64,000 nt of DNA from Pteria penguin (GCA_035048485.1 CM068585.1:18904501-18968500), one strand, 5' to 3'; counted from the stretch's first letter, positions 46,484-58,128 are shown. Notes: generated from the sequence alone by a model not told the origin. Made by a program: numbers and translations.

Positions 46484-46505
46484 TGGGCCGGCTCGTGCCG
46501 GCCCA
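46484..46505. repeat. GC hairpin TGGGCCGGC/GCCGGCCCA
   Basis: A 9-bp perfect stem with a 4-base loop, preceded by 'cagtaaa'. A related hairpin with the same leader occurs at 54026-54048. Confidence 0.85.
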
Positions 46506-47029
46506 AATAACTCAGTAGAGTCAAACGTGGATAGATGCTAAACTATTCATTAGTTATTTTCGTATTTGATTCTTTTAAAAATCTTTCCACTAAAATAGTA
46601 CAAGTAATTTATCCCCTAAGAAAAGCATTGGTAAAGTTGTGATACATTATGAACATAACCAATGCTTGCTATGAGATACCTACTACATCTGAATTTACCT
46701 AGTTGATGCAATTTATGGATATAATGAACAGAATCGTTTATGTCACTTTTATTAACATTTCATGCATTACCTCTACTACGCGGAGGAAGACTTAAGTTGT
46801 GCTCAAAATTTCACTTTTTCGGGGGATTTTCTCATCTACTCTAACTTGTCTTATGATCACTAAACTGTAGCTTGCAAATTCAGGCAACTGTATTCTAACA
46901 ACCATATGAAAAACGAAAATAAAAGTAGTTCTTGAATTCCAAAATACATTCAAGATACGCTGCATCTCAATAAGTGAAATATTCATAGTGTCACGTAAAA
47001 TCAATCCTTTATATTTTTCTTTTCTTTAA
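46506..47029. other. No recognised feature
   Basis: AT-rich sequence. Confidence 0.4.
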
Positions 47030-47345
47030 CTAGGGAAAGCTGTGCTTACATTTCTTTATCCCTTGATATGTTAGGGCAAGTCGGTTAAGTGATATGAAAG
47101 GTCGTTTATATTTTTATCCCTTGATCTGCAGGGGCAAGTCGATCAAGTGGTATCTAATTTCGTTTATATGTCATTATCCCTTGATCTGCTGTGACAAGTC
47201 GTTTCAGTGGTATACAATTTCGTTTGTATTTCATTGTCTTCATCTGCAAGTCGGTTCAGTTATATCTATTGTCGTTTATTTCCATTCCCTTAACTACAGA
47301 GGAATGCTTATTTAGTGGTATTCAATTTCTATTTACCTATAAAAT
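47030..47345. repeat. Degenerate ~63-bp tandem repeat, about five units
   Basis: Each unit has 'atcccttgat(c/a)tgc(a/t)g' and 'gcaagtcg(g/a)t(t/c)(a/c)agtg', then 'tttcgttta'. The open frame at 47094-47315 is a by-product of the ~63-bp period. Confidence 0.75.
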
Positions 47346-49400
47346 CTGTACAAATAATTAATCACTGACTGCGACTTCATCTTAGAAAAATACTTCAGTT
47401 GAGCATAGAAAGAAAGACAACTCTAGAAACGGTAGGTTCTAACAAACAAAAGATAAACAAACAAACAAACAAAAGATACAACCCCTCCTCCAAATAAAAT
47501 AAATTAAAACAACAACCCCCCCAAAAAAAAAAAAATCAAATATGTTTATGTTACATCGTTAACATAAATTCATTAATTTTATCCTTATCTTGTTTAAATT
47601 TTTCTATGAAATGCTACGCTAGCATGATCAGGTACTGTCAATTCACTAAGAAAAAAAAAACTTACTATAACATTTCTAAATTCAGCGCCAAAAATGATGG
47701 GGATTTCCCTTCACATAGCGGTAAATTGATTAAGTGACCTAAATTTAATCAACAAAGACAACACAGATAGGACAAAATGAGTCTGACCAATGTGAATGTG
47801 ATACATGTATGGTATGTATATTTCATTCATGAAAACAATACGACTTTGACATAAAACGATTTTCGATTACAAGAATTGAGGTAAATACACAGAAGTAAGA
47901 TTTTTAACTTCGATGTATCCGAGTACTCATTTTTCAGTGAAAGTAACAATTTGAGAGATAAAATTTTAATTGAACTGAAGAATATTTGAAATTTTATATG
48001 CATTTTACAAAGGAATATATGGATTTGAAATTTTTGATACGATACAACCTCTCTCCTCTCCCTCGTGTTACACAATTTTGTTTTAGGAATAGATATAAAG
48101 ATGACATAAGGCGATATTTAATGTATTGAAAAGAAATTTGTGTAGCCCGAATGGGGGAGTGGGGCGGGGCAGGAAGTCGTGAGGAACAAAAGTGGTTGTA
48201 CTTTCGTATTTTCTTTTGTAGATTTTGTTTATTCAAGGGTGAATGAAAAACCCGCATGATCAGATTTCTCATGAACTGTAAGACAAAGATATAATTATCA
48301 TAATGCAACTTCAACACTAACAGTAAAAGTGACAAATTTTCATAAACAAGAAAATGCTATGAAAAGTCCAGCTAGTTTGAAAGTTTTGTGTGATTATATA
48401 TACTGTTTGTTTCATGTTATTCACAGGTAATCGTTAAGTCATGTGATGGCCCCTTTGGCTTCGACTTAGTCTATACTGCAAAATTGAATTATCACAACAT
48501 ATGCATTATCTATTAATTCTAGCCAAAATTCAACTTGAGTAGAGCAATTTCCTTAGTGATAATGAACTCAAGAGAAAAAATAATCAAATTAGAATGAAAA
48601 GTTTTGCCATAAATGTATTCACTATGATAAGGGAAATTTAATTTACAAATATAAAAGAAATCTATCAGCATTCCTGAGTGGTATGACATTTTGAAACTTA
48701 TTTTCCCTGCGGACCTCACATTCTTGATAATTCCCCAATCAAAGTCTATATTTGTCACAATACCTTTATCTTCTTTTTAACTCAAAATGAATTTTATAGA
48801 CTTGTACAAGATGTTTTGATGATGACGTCAGAAATATTCATAAAACGTGATTTTTCGTACGTACGGGTTTGGAGATCCGGACAATGGATCTGAATCATTA
48901 TGTTCATTATTATGTATATAATTCGCTGAAAATCAAATAAAACTTAATCATTGTATACAAGTATACTGAATGACAGATACCTAAGTAATATGTATTTAAG
49001 TGGCACATTGTCTTCTGCCCACTCATAAGATAATAATATTGTCAACTCTTATACTTAGGTGGCCATTAAAGCTGTATATCCTATGTTCGCATATTATAGG
49101 TTAATTTATTCTAAATTGTTTTGATTATATATATAAGCCTAAAACATATTTTAAAAAGGCCCTTGCAAATGTTGTGATCAAATTCGTCGTATTAAGTGAG
49201 ATACGGCTGTCTAAAACGCGATGTTTGTTAACAGAATGTTTACAACCAACTTATCACGTGATCTAATTCCGAAGTCGCATCATGGAGGGCGAGGTAAATA
49301 AACTTGACGAGTAACTTTAAAAATCTACATTCAAGTCTGCTAAAGTTAGTATTTACTGAAACTGTTTTCTTTTGGAGTCTTCTTTCGTCGTATTTGTTTT
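47346..49400. other. No recognised gene
   Basis: AT-rich with A runs. An ATGGAGGGCGAG|GTAAAT near 49281 looks like a tiny start exon but has nothing else to support it. Confidence 0.4.
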
Positions 49401-49415
49401 GATTAAACTGCGCAT

Positions 49416-49735
49416 GTGCAAAGTCAGGTTATGGTTGTATTTATGGAATATAATGATATACGAAGAGCGTTTTTACCAAAATATTATTGTCATTGGCCTA
49501 ATGTAACTAAATTAAAATCTTTGTTAAATATATCTTCTAAAGGAAAGCAGTTAAAACTAATTCGATTTATTAACACAGCGTTGAAACATAGAGCATCATT
49601 ATTGAATATTTCTTTATAGTCTATATATACATATATATGCCCTCTGGCAATATGTTGTAAATTATTTGCATTTATCTTTTGTATTGATGGCTATGAACAT
49701 TTGTTTAATGCCAATAAATGAAATTGAATGGAATA
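49416..49735 (+). mobile_element. LINE 3' end, 5'-truncated copy
   Basis: The frame 49416-49619 reads like the extreme C-terminus of a non-LTR retrotransposon protein (YNDIRRAFLPKYYCHWPNVT, then LLNISSKGKQLKLIRFI and ALKHRASLLN). After its stop comes a 3' untranslated region with 'tgccctctggcaatatgt' and an 'aataaatgaaattgaatgg' end. The sequence differs from the LINE at 50.4 kb, so a second family is represented. Confidence 0.6.
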
Positions 49736-49803
49736 CCCTCTTTATTTACGCAGTATTTTCTTTTTATTTTGATATCTCCGAAGGTTTGAAGCAACAAAAA
49801 AAT

Positions 49804-49826
49804 GTTATTAACGCAACGTTAATAAC
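49804..49826. repeat. Perfect 10-bp inverted repeat
   Basis: GTTATTAACG and CGTTAATAAC with a 3-base loop. Confidence 0.85.
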
Positions 49827-49918
49827 TTCATCCATACGAGAAAAATACAGTTTTTGTTTTACATGCCCTAATTTTTGAAATGATATCGAATTGTAGGGTA
49901 TACAACTTTAAAGGTGTG

Positions 49919-49951
49919 ACTATCTATGACTATCACATAGTCATAGATAGT
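49919..49951. repeat. Perfect 15-bp hairpin
   Basis: ACTATCTATGACTAT, loop CAC, ATAGTCATAGATAGT. Confidence 0.95.
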
Positions 49952-50390
49952 TTCAATTAATTGCTTTGATCTTGATGAATTTGTATGTGGGATATCAAAT
50001 CACTCTTTCCAATGGTTCGAAAGTATAGCCTGTAACAAAGTTTTTGAAAAGTCCAAGGTCACTAGGTCAAATGTTAACAAATTGAATGAAAATGTAGGTC
50101 TTCAAAAAAGGGAGTTTTTTTTCAATTTACATTAAACATCTAGTTATAATCTTTTTAAGTTTTTGAGCAAAATGTTAAAACTTTTGCTTTAATTTTCCCG
50201 AACAAGGCTCATTGCTTAAACAATAGGACAAAATACCAAAGTTCTTATTCTTAAGCTTATTCCACAGAACATTTCCCCCAAAGTACATTATATTTTTGAG
50301 ATGAAAGCAAAAGTACCGATTAATACCCCTATATCCAATTAATTGCCCGTACATTTAAGGATTTTTAGTATCCAAAACACGGTTTAATGT

Positions 50391-51280
50391 ATGTTTGGTA
50401 TTTTAAAAACATGTAACGATAATTATTTAAATATTGAATCAAAGCTCAAAGTATTTGATACGTATGTTTCTTGTGTTTTAAACTATGGTTGTGAAATATG
50501 GGGTTATCATCATGGTAAAGATATTGAAAAAGTGCATATGTATTTTTGTAAAAGAATTTTGAAAGTGAAACGCAACACCCCAAATTTTATGGTGTATTCT
50601 GAACTCGGTAGACTTCCCTTAAAGGTTATACGAACCGTTAAAGTAGTTAAGTATTGGCTTAAGCTTTTAAAAACCGAAAATTGTATTTTGCGTTCACTTT
50701 TAGATGATATGCTTATACATTTACATGAAAACTGCTGGTTAGCTAATATTAAGAACATATTATGTACGGTTGGCTTTAGCGATGTATGGTATAATCAAGG
50801 GGTTCCAAATGAGAATGTGTTCTTGTATATTTTTAAACAGCGACTTACAGATATATTTCTGCAAGAGAGAGACGCATTTTTTGAAACCTCGTCTAAATGT
50901 TACATGTACAGATACCTTATTGACTCCTTTTCGCTTCAATATTATCCTCGGAAATCTTTACCTGATAATTTGGTTGTCTTTTTGTCTAAATTTAGATTAT
51001 CTTCCCATACACTTTGTATTGAACAGGGTAGATACACTAGAATGGAAAGAAACAATCGTGTTTGTCCCTTTTGCTTCGACATAGTTGAAGACGAGTACCA
51101 TTTTGTTCTCGTTTGCCCCACTTACTCGGATATAAGAAGGTCTTTATTAAACAATATTATTGGATTCGTCCATCAATGTCTAAACTTGTGCAATTATTTG
51201 CTATTGAAAACAGGAAACAATTATGTAACCTTGCTAAATTTCTGAAACATGCTTCTGAAATGAGGGCTCTGAGAATGTAA
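50391..51280 (+). pseudogene. LINE C-terminal coding remnant with frameshift
   Basis: The frame from 50391 reads as the region after the reverse-transcriptase core of a jockey/CR1-like LINE: VFDTYVSCVLNYGCEIWGYH near 50451-50510, then a helical region, and a zinc-knuckle-like CPFCFDIVEDEYHFVLVCP near 51065-51121. Near 51165 the frame shifts. Homologous sequence continues in another frame (RPSMSKLVQLFAIENRKQLC, then NLAKFLKHASEMRALRM) to TAA at 51278-51280. The reverse-transcriptase catalytic part and endonuclease are missing, so this is a 5'-truncated dead copy. Confidence 0.85.
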
Positions 51281-51598
51281 TATGGCGTACATATGTTATC
51301 ATTCATACGCATTTCAATACTTAATATTTACTGTTTGCAATGTACCATACAATTGTATAATTTGTTTTGCTTATTTACTTACACTATGTACTGTACAGTC
51401 TGTCCTATATATGTAGTTATTTATATACTATCATTGTCTGTCCTCCTCAATATCATTTAAATTAATATACTTTAATTACATAACTTGTTTGTGTGCCTGA
51501 ATGTTCACTTTGTATCATTAATTTTGATGTATTTTTCTATGTATGCATATAAACCATATGGTTCTTTTGCTAATAAACTATACTATACTATACTATAC
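50391..51598 (+). mobile_element. 5'-truncated LINE with (ACTAT)n tail
   Basis: The coding remnant is followed by about 290 bp of 3' untranslated region and ends in 'aataaactatactatacta'. A short microsatellite tail of this kind is common in CR1/L2-like LINEs. The exact 5' breakpoint is not certain; an in-frame stop lies just before 50391. Confidence 0.75.
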
Positions 51599-51782
51599 GG
51601 ATTGTTGTTTATGTCTCCCGATTTTCAAAGATACATTCCACTTTTGATATAACAAGTACGTTTTGTTTCACGGGTTTATCATGTTGTAATGAAGTTACCG
51701 TTATACTGAATAGCCGATATTTCGATTATATATTTTTCTTTTTGCTCGGTAGGAATACTCTATAATTAAACCATCCGTTGCT

Positions 51783-52560
51783 TTGCAATCCGGTCAATAA
51801 AACGATGTTGATTATTCGTTATAGTTAAAAAGATGTTGATTGTTCATGACTGTAATAACGATGTTTAATGTTCGTGATTGTAATAACGATGTTGATTATT
51901 GGTGATTGTAATAACGATGTTGATTATTCGTGATTGTAATAACGATGTTGATTATTCGTGATTGTAATAACGATGTTGATTATTCGTGATGTTTATAACG
52001 ATATTGATTATTCGTGATGTTTATAACGATATTGATTATTCGTGATGTTTATAACGATGTTGATTATTCGTGATGTTTATAACGATATTGATTATTCGTG
52101 ATGTTTATAACGATATTGATTATTCGTGATTGTAATAACGATGTTGATTATTCGTGATTGTAATAACGACGTTTAATGTTTGTGATTGAAATAACGATTC
52201 TGAATATTCGTGATTGTAACAACGATGCTGATTATTCGTGATGGTTATAACGATGTTGATTATTCATTATTGTAATAACGATGTTGATTATTCGAGATGG
52301 TTATAACGATGATTATTCGTGATGATTATTACAATGTTGATTATTCGTGAAGGTTATAACGATGTCCATTACTCGTGTTGGTTATATCGCAATCGGAACA
52401 CCGTCGCCATTTTTGTTTTCACAAAAGTTTTATTTGCGTACGGAAATGGACGAGTTGTTACGATATGGTTATAACGATATCGATCATTAATGATGGTTAT
52501 AACGATATAATAATGATGATGATTATTTGAGATGTTATAAAGATGTTTGATTATTTGTGA
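51783..52560. repeat. Minisatellite, 28-bp unit, about 21 or more copies
   Basis: The unit is AATAACGATGTTGATTATTC plus GTGATTGT, with a 'gtgatgtttataacgatatt' variant block in the middle. Copies are regular to about 52320 and decayed to 52560. Confidence 0.93.
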
Positions 52561-53291
52561 TGGTTATACACATGTTCAGATATTCATGAGTTTTGTTTTT
52601 AATTAATTTAACTCACATCCTATAATTGTTAATGCACTATAAAAGAAAAAGATGACTGGTACCAAGGAGGTATTCGTAATTCTTGTATCGTCGCGAAATT
52701 CGTTGTTTAATTTTCTTATCATCGAGCCATTCATCTAAGTCTCTGTGACATCAACAAACGACCGATTTCAAATTATTGATATATTTATTTTACACTTTTG
52801 ATTTTTTGTTATATTGATGACAAAGATAAACTATACATTCATAATAATTCGTATTTACCACACACGACTTTTATAAAAAGCGTGAACAGTCTTTTGAAAT
52901 GGATGGTATCTACCACTTACGACTTTGTATAGCGCCTTTTACCCCTGACCTCTCTGAAACTGTAAAGAATTTGCTTACAAAATTATAATTAGAAGATGTT
53001 GAGAGATATAAGTTATTTGAAAATAAAACAAGAAACAATGTGGTGCAAGGACCAAAGTGTGGGCCGGAATGGGATGTTTGATAAAACTGCAAAGAATTTT
53101 TAAAACAGAATAAGGTTTTAAAATATGTATTGTACAGTCCATGATGATCGACCACTTACGTATAAATCTCCAGTATCACTTCCGTTGATATTTCAGGAAA
53201 ATATATTCGGGATCATTTACGGATTAACCTGCATATGATATGGAAATGTACTTTTAAAATTACTAGCCATATCATTTACTATTTATTTTAA
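52561..53291. other. No recognised gene
   Basis: AT-rich. The minus-strand frame at 52910-53155 has no known domain. Confidence 0.4.
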
Positions 53292-53554
53292 AGCAGTGGG
53301 CTCAGTGGATGAGATGACCGAAAGGTACCGGGTTCGACTCCAGCCGTGGCAACATTGGTGCCCTGTCTTTCAGATGAGACAGTAGAAACCCAGGTCTCGT
53401 GTCATGGTAGGCGTGGCAAGTAAAAGATCCCCCAATTCTTCGGGAGGGTCCGCTGCAAATGTATAAATTTCTATGCAAAGCATCAGGCAGATACCGTCAC
53501 CATATACGTGAACTAATCGTGGAGCGATGTGAAACAATAATTAATAAATCAATC
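53292..53554 (+). mobile_element. SINE of the 14.7-kb family
   Basis: A tRNA-like head with an A-box-like 'tgggctcagtgg' and a B box GGTTCGACTCC. The central domain follows ('gtctttcagatgagacagta', 'gtggcaagtaaaagatcccc', 'cttcgggagggtccgctgca', 'accgtcaccatatacgtgaa') and the 3' end is 'aataaatcaatc'. Near full length, moderately diverged. Confidence 0.9.
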
Positions 53555-54025
53555 TACTATTTATTTTTAACAACAAGACATAACCAATCTATAAGCAACT
53601 TACTGTTTGCTGGGGTAACCAATCCTTTACTATTTAAACTTTTGGTAGTGGTGTAGCCGTGCTGGTTGGCAGTCTTTTTATTCTCAAGTTTTGATTTATA
53701 AACAACAATCAAGGTTTTTCGTCTTGCCAAAAGCAAGAATTGTAGGAAATAACGCGTCAAATAACCAAAAATTGTAAGGTAACAATCCCCCTCCCCCGAA
53801 AATATTCCAACAAATTTTTGAAATACTCCTCTGCTGTAACGTAAATTCGCGAAAGTCTCGAAGATACTACACTTACATAAATCTATCAAACTGGGTCAGC
53901 GAGGTTAAACATGCTCTCTCCGCAGTAAATATAATCCTGATTTTATCATTGGTGTAAAATCCAGGGGGTGGGGCTTTGCTGTACCGCAGAAACGCATGCA
54001 ACTTTCCCAAAATTATAACAGTAGA
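53555..54025. other. No recognised gene
   Basis: The minus-strand frame at 53557-53889 has no recognisable domain; a C/G-rich bit near 53790. Confidence 0.4.
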
Positions 54026-54048
54026 TGGGCACGGCTAGTGCCGGCCCA
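54026..54048. repeat. GC hairpin related to 46484-46505
   Basis: TGGGCACGGC, loop TAGT, GCCGGCCCA: an imperfect stem with the same 'cagta(a/g)a' leader as the copy at 46.5 kb. It sits ~20 bp before the 36-bp array. Confidence 0.7.
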
Positions 54049-54065
54049 CAATGATTTTAAAAAGC

Positions 54066-55335
54066 TCGATGGGCTAGGTTAGAGGTCGAGTGGTCTTGCG
54101 TTTAATGGTCGAGTGGTCTCGGGTTCGGAGGGTTAGGCTAGAGGTCGAGTGAACTCGTGTTCGGTGGGTCAGGGTAGAGGTCGAGTGGTCTGGCGTTCGA
54201 TGGGTTAGGCTAGAGGTCGAGTGGTCTTGCGTTTAATCAGTTGGTTTAAAGGTCGAGTGGTTTCGGGTTCGGTGGGTTAGGTTAGAGGTAGAGTGGTCTT
54301 GGGTTCGGTAGGTTAGGCTAGAGGTCGAGTGGTCTCGATTCGGTAGGTTAGGCTAGAGGTCGAGTGGTCTCGGATTCGATGGGTTAGGCTAGAGGTCGAG
54401 TGAACTCGGGCTCGATGGGCTAGGCTAGAGGTCGAATGGTCTCGGGTTCGGTAGGTTAGGATAGAGGTCGAGTGGTCTCGGGTTCTATGGATTAGGGTAG
54501 AGGTCGAGTGGTCTTGCGTTTGATCGGTTGGCCTAGAGGTCGAATGGTCTCGGGTTCGGTGGGTTAGGCTAGAGGTAGAGTGGTCTCGGGTTCGGTAGGT
54601 TGGCCTAGAGGTTGAGTGAACTCGAGTTTGATGGGCTAGGCTAGAGGTCGAGTGGTCTCGGGTTCGATGGGGGTAGGCTAGAGGTCGAAAGGTCTCGAGT
54701 TTGGTGGGTTAGACTTGAGGTCGAGTGAACTCGAGTTCGATGGGCTAGGCTAGAGGTCGAGTGGTCTCGGGTTCGGTAGGTTAGGATAGAGGTCGAGTGG
54801 TCTCGGGTTCGATGGGGTAGGCTAGAGGTCGAAAGGTCTCGGGTTCGGTGGGTTAGGCTAGAGGTCGAGTGGTTTCGGTTTTCGATAGGATAGGTTAGAG
54901 GTCGAGTGGTTTTGCATTTGATGGTTGGTCTAGAGGTCGAGTAGTCTCGGGTTCGGTGGGTTAGGCTAGAGGTCGAGTAAACTCGGGTTCGATGGGGTAG
55001 GCTAGAGGTCGAAACTTCTCAGATTCGGTGGGTTAGGCTAGAGGTCGAGTGGTCTCGGTTTCGTTTGGCTAGGCTTGAGGTTGAATGGTCTTGTGTTTGA
55101 TCGGTTGGCCTAGAGGTCGAGTGGACTCGGGTTCGGTGGGTTAGGTTAGAGGTCGAGTGGTCTCGGGTTCGGTAGGTTAGGCTAGAGGTGGAGTGGTATC
55201 GGTTTCGAAGGGCTAGGCTTGAGGTCTAGTGAACCTGAGTGCGATGGGCTAGGCTAGAGGTCGAGTGGTATCGGGTTCGGTAGTTTAGGTTAGAAGTCGA
55301 GTGGTCTCGGGTTCGGTAGGTTAGGCTAGAGGCTA
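54066..55335. repeat. Minisatellite, 36-bp unit, about 35 copies
   Basis: The unit is GAGGTCGAGTGGTCTCGGGT followed by TCGGTAGGTTAGGCTA. Variants include 'gaactcg' for 'ggtctcg', 'gcgtttgatcggttgg' and 'cgatggg(c/g)tagg'. Copies are quite diverged, so the array is older than those at 16.2 and 34 kb. TAG in the unit closes frames, and no protein is implied. Confidence 0.96.
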
Positions 55336-55342
55336 GATACAA

Positions 55343-55397
55343 AATTTGACGTCATAACACCCCACATTTGATGTCATAACACCCCACATTTGAGGTC
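55343..55397. repeat. ~24-bp repeat, two and a half copies
   Basis: 'cataacaccccacatttga' repeats directly. The first copy contains the palindrome TGACGTCA. Confidence 0.85.
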
Positions 55398-55620
55398 GCG
55401 GGTGAATATATATGTCAACAAAATCTATTTTTGTCTTGATTTACTCTACTCTATTTTCTGATATCGTATTAATTTTATCGAAGACACAAGATAGATAATT
55501 AAAGTTTAAATGTTATAATTGCTGTGAAATATTGCATTAAATTCTACATTTTTTTGCCATTCTCGATAAACATTACGTTGTCATGGAACACCAGCTGTTT
55601 CTTTGAATCTTTCAATAGAC

Positions 55621-55808
55621 GATCCTCATTTTTTACACGATATAAGCGGCCCAAGACCCGACATGTAACTTTTTGCCGGGGTTTAGATTTTGACGTAAAG
55701 AACTAGATAGTGATGTCACAAGTTAAGTAATAACGCCAAAATAAAAATCCCGGCAAGGAGTTGCATGTCGGATCTTGGGTCGCTTATATCATGTAAAATA
55801 TGAAGATC
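55621..55808. mobile_element. Inverted-repeat element, ~76-bp arms
   Basis: The left arm 55621-55696 ('acacgatataagcggcccaa', 'gacccgacatgtaact', 'tgccggg', 'ttttgacgt') is the reverse complement of 55733-55808 with scattered mismatches and a 36-base loop. It is foldback/MITE-like. Confidence 0.88.
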
Positions 55809-55910
55809 TGTTTTCAACTTGCCTCCGAAATGGTTTACTGATGCGGTTTATAAATAGGAAATGGAAGTTTCCCATATGATATTTTTGGCTTGAAAAGTGC
55901 ATATATATAA

Positions 55911-56069
55911 GCCTAGAATAAGTGTCTTATTTTATGTTTTCATGCAGTAATCAATAAGAACGGATGATGCATTCATTACATATAACGCGCATTATAATAT
56001 AATAAATGTATAAGTCATTTTAATTGATTCCTGTATGAAAACTCAAAATAAGACACTTATTCTATAGGC
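55911..56069. mobile_element. Inverted-repeat element, ~46-bp arms
   Basis: GCCTAGAATAAGTGTCTTAT and following bases reappear inverted at the right end ('ataagacacttattctatag'). Total length is ~159 bp with an AT-rich centre. It lies only ~100 bp from the preceding inverted-repeat element but has a different sequence. Confidence 0.85.
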
Positions 56070-56474
56070 AACCAAACGTTGTCAGCCAAATATCCTGATT
56101 TGTTTCTGTATGCCAGTAAAAAACAAAAACAAATTAGCTCAAACTGAAACCTGAATTTGAAGTGACAAATTATCGAGCAGTGCAGATATCGATTTATTGT
56201 TATACAGATCATTAAATAACAAAACTATCTTGCTATTTTTGAAACTATTGATTCTACAGTAGTGTAAATCTACAGCCGCTCTATATCGATTTAGGTTATT
56301 GCTAATGATTTATAAAGGGAACGTTAAGGGAAAAGAATTTGAAGCAGAGAAAATTTTAAATGATAACACCCCCCCCCCCCCCCAAATCAAAATCAACAAC
56401 AACAACAACAACAACAAAAAATACCCCTATCAGAATGCATGTATCTTTATTTAATGGATTTTCTTAGGTTTAGC
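56070..56474. other. No gene; C run and (CAA)n microsatellite
   Basis: A C15-like run is near 56368-56383 and (AAC)n at 56393-56416. Confidence 0.7.
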
Positions 56475-56735
56475 AATAGTAGGAAGAGGTAAATACATCT
56501 GACTTGGCCGTATGATAAAAGTCACCATGGAACTACACTGTTAATAATGTAATAATCAAAATAATATCAATGATATTGAAAAAATAATAAATAAATGAAT
56601 AAATAAAAACATCACAAAAACTTTCGATTAAAGTGTAGTTGCGATATCGACTTGGAATGGTCAATTGATATGACAGTAGTGGTGTGATTAACTGGTTTAC
56701 GGGCCCATCTTCCCACTCACCACAAAAGGAGAATA
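56475..56735 (-). mobile_element. Penelope-like retroelement 3' end, solo copy
   Basis: On the minus strand 'tggtgagtgggaagatgggc', 'ccgtaaaccagttaatcaca', 'ccattccaagtcgatatcgc', 'actacactttaatcgaaag' and, at the end, 'catggtgacttttatcatac' and 'ggccaagtcag'. It matches the 3' untranslated region of 28759-31898. No coding part is attached. Confidence 0.8.
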
Positions 56736-56991
56736 AAAGGGCACACATTCAAAAGTCTATAGATAAATCTCCATTTAGGAAGCAAAGATCAACAGGTTTC
56801 TCAGGTTGAGATTAGAAACATTGAAATAATGAAATTCATCTTAGTGTACTTTGAAGCAGCCATAAAATTCATTCTCGTCTTTATCATATCTCCATAGAAT
56901 AGACCCATCAACTTACATATCTGATTAAGGACAGATATAAATTTAATTTTCTAACATAGGTAAGTTTAAAATTTTGTGCAATGTTCATCAG
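56736..56991. other. No recognised feature
   Basis: AT-rich. The last bases would be intron before the candidate exon at 56992. Confidence 0.4.
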
Positions 56992-57050
56992 AAAACTGAA
57001 GACTGGACTGACGCGTAATCCAATGCGAACCACATGGCACTGCCCAGAAG
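56992..57050 (+). CDS. Candidate exon of an unrecognised host gene (first of two)
   Basis: The acceptor 'atgttcatcag' and donor CAGAAG|GTGAGG bound 59 bp that are more GC-rich than the surroundings. In only one frame is it open: one base, then KLKTGLTRNPMRTTWHCPE, then one base. This leftover phase is exactly what the next candidate exon at 57203 needs. The 152-bp intron between them carries an (AAT)n run. I do not recognise the protein. The upstream exon must lie outside the visible part of the gene or be too short to see. Confidence 0.55.
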
Positions 57051-57202
57051 GTGAGGTTTTTTTAAGTATTAGGAGGCATGAATTTTATATGATAAACTGA
57101 TTTGAAGATTAGTCTAAATCCATGGAAATATGATTTGTTAATAATAATAATAATAATAATAATAATTATCTGCGTTTTGCATAATAAAGTTGTATTTTAA
57201 AG

Positions 57203-57342
57203 GTAATATGCTGGGCCAGAGGTCGACTCGTAACTCTTCATCCGCCATATCTCTGCGGCCTTCGCCACCAGGATTCCCAAGAAGCCTGCCGCATTCAGAG
57301 AGGTCAACACCGTCAAGTAGCCAATCTACAGGGATGATTAAG
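57203..57342 (+). CDS. Candidate exon of an unrecognised host gene (second of two)
   Basis: The acceptor 'ttgtattttaaag' and donor ATTAAG|GTTTGT bound 140 bp. Joined to the previous exon through a Gly codon split by the intron, it is open for 46 codons and ends in phase 0. The sequence is Ser/Pro/Arg-rich (RNSSSAISLRPSPPGFPRSL, then SERSTPSSSQSTGMIK), typical of a disordered regulatory region of a cytoplasmic or tail segment rather than a transposon. GC content and codon use differ sharply from the AT-rich neighbours. The downstream exon was not found. Confidence 0.55.
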
Positions 57343-58128
57343 GTTTGTATAGAATCTTAAGAGAATTACCCAAGGTTTGCTTATAATAATATTTAAATTC
57401 ATAAAATTTCATAAACAATAAAACACAAGAAAAGTTCATTTCTGCAGTTCAAGTTTTTCATACTATTAACTAGCAGAGATAATACTTTGTATTAACCCAA
57501 ATTTTACAATCACTTACATCAATACCATGTAAGATGACATAGATATTGTTATAATTAACAACTATAATGCAGAGTAGTCCAGTTTATGTTTTATTTTGTC
57601 ATTTGAGGCTTGTTATGGTTTCAATACCTTCAGATAGTGATTTTTATGGTATCATTGTGCTTTGCAATGACTCGTCTGTTGCTGTGTCGTTCATTGGCGG
57701 ATGTTAATCTGATACCATCGTACTTCAAACCTACGCAGACTTCAGATTGTCGTTGTAAAGCTGTTGTAAACACTGTATGGTTGGAGGTAGTACACATTCA
57801 AATACGTTTTCATCTATGTTTAAATATGATTTTCACGAAATATACATATGCTTGCTTTACGTACCTTACATAAAGTTTATGTAAGTGATGTGCAGTGGTT
57901 AAACAAGACTGCAATGGATGATTTTAAATCTGTCAATCTATTATATATTTGCACAAAATATTTTGTTCGCAGATTGTTGGGACCTGATGTAGCCCACCTT
58001 TTTGCCTGACAACGTGTGCAACACATCAGCCACAAAACCTGATACCATAAATATGATAATGTGTGCAATAAAATTCAGTCGTAAAAATTGGAGCAACTTC
58101 ATATTCTCCTGAAACAGGCAAACCACTA
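57343..58128. other. No recognised feature
   Basis: Would be intron if the candidate gene continues. The frame at 57610-57873 is not convincing. Confidence 0.4.

Noticed and set aside
49270..49300. ATGGAGGGCGAG|GTAAAT start exon with an upstream CACGTG
   Set aside because: Four codons are too few to support a gene, and no downstream exon was found.
54066..55335. Telomere-like GGTTAGGC motifs
   Set aside because: They are one part of a 36-bp unit and never occur as a pure hexamer run.
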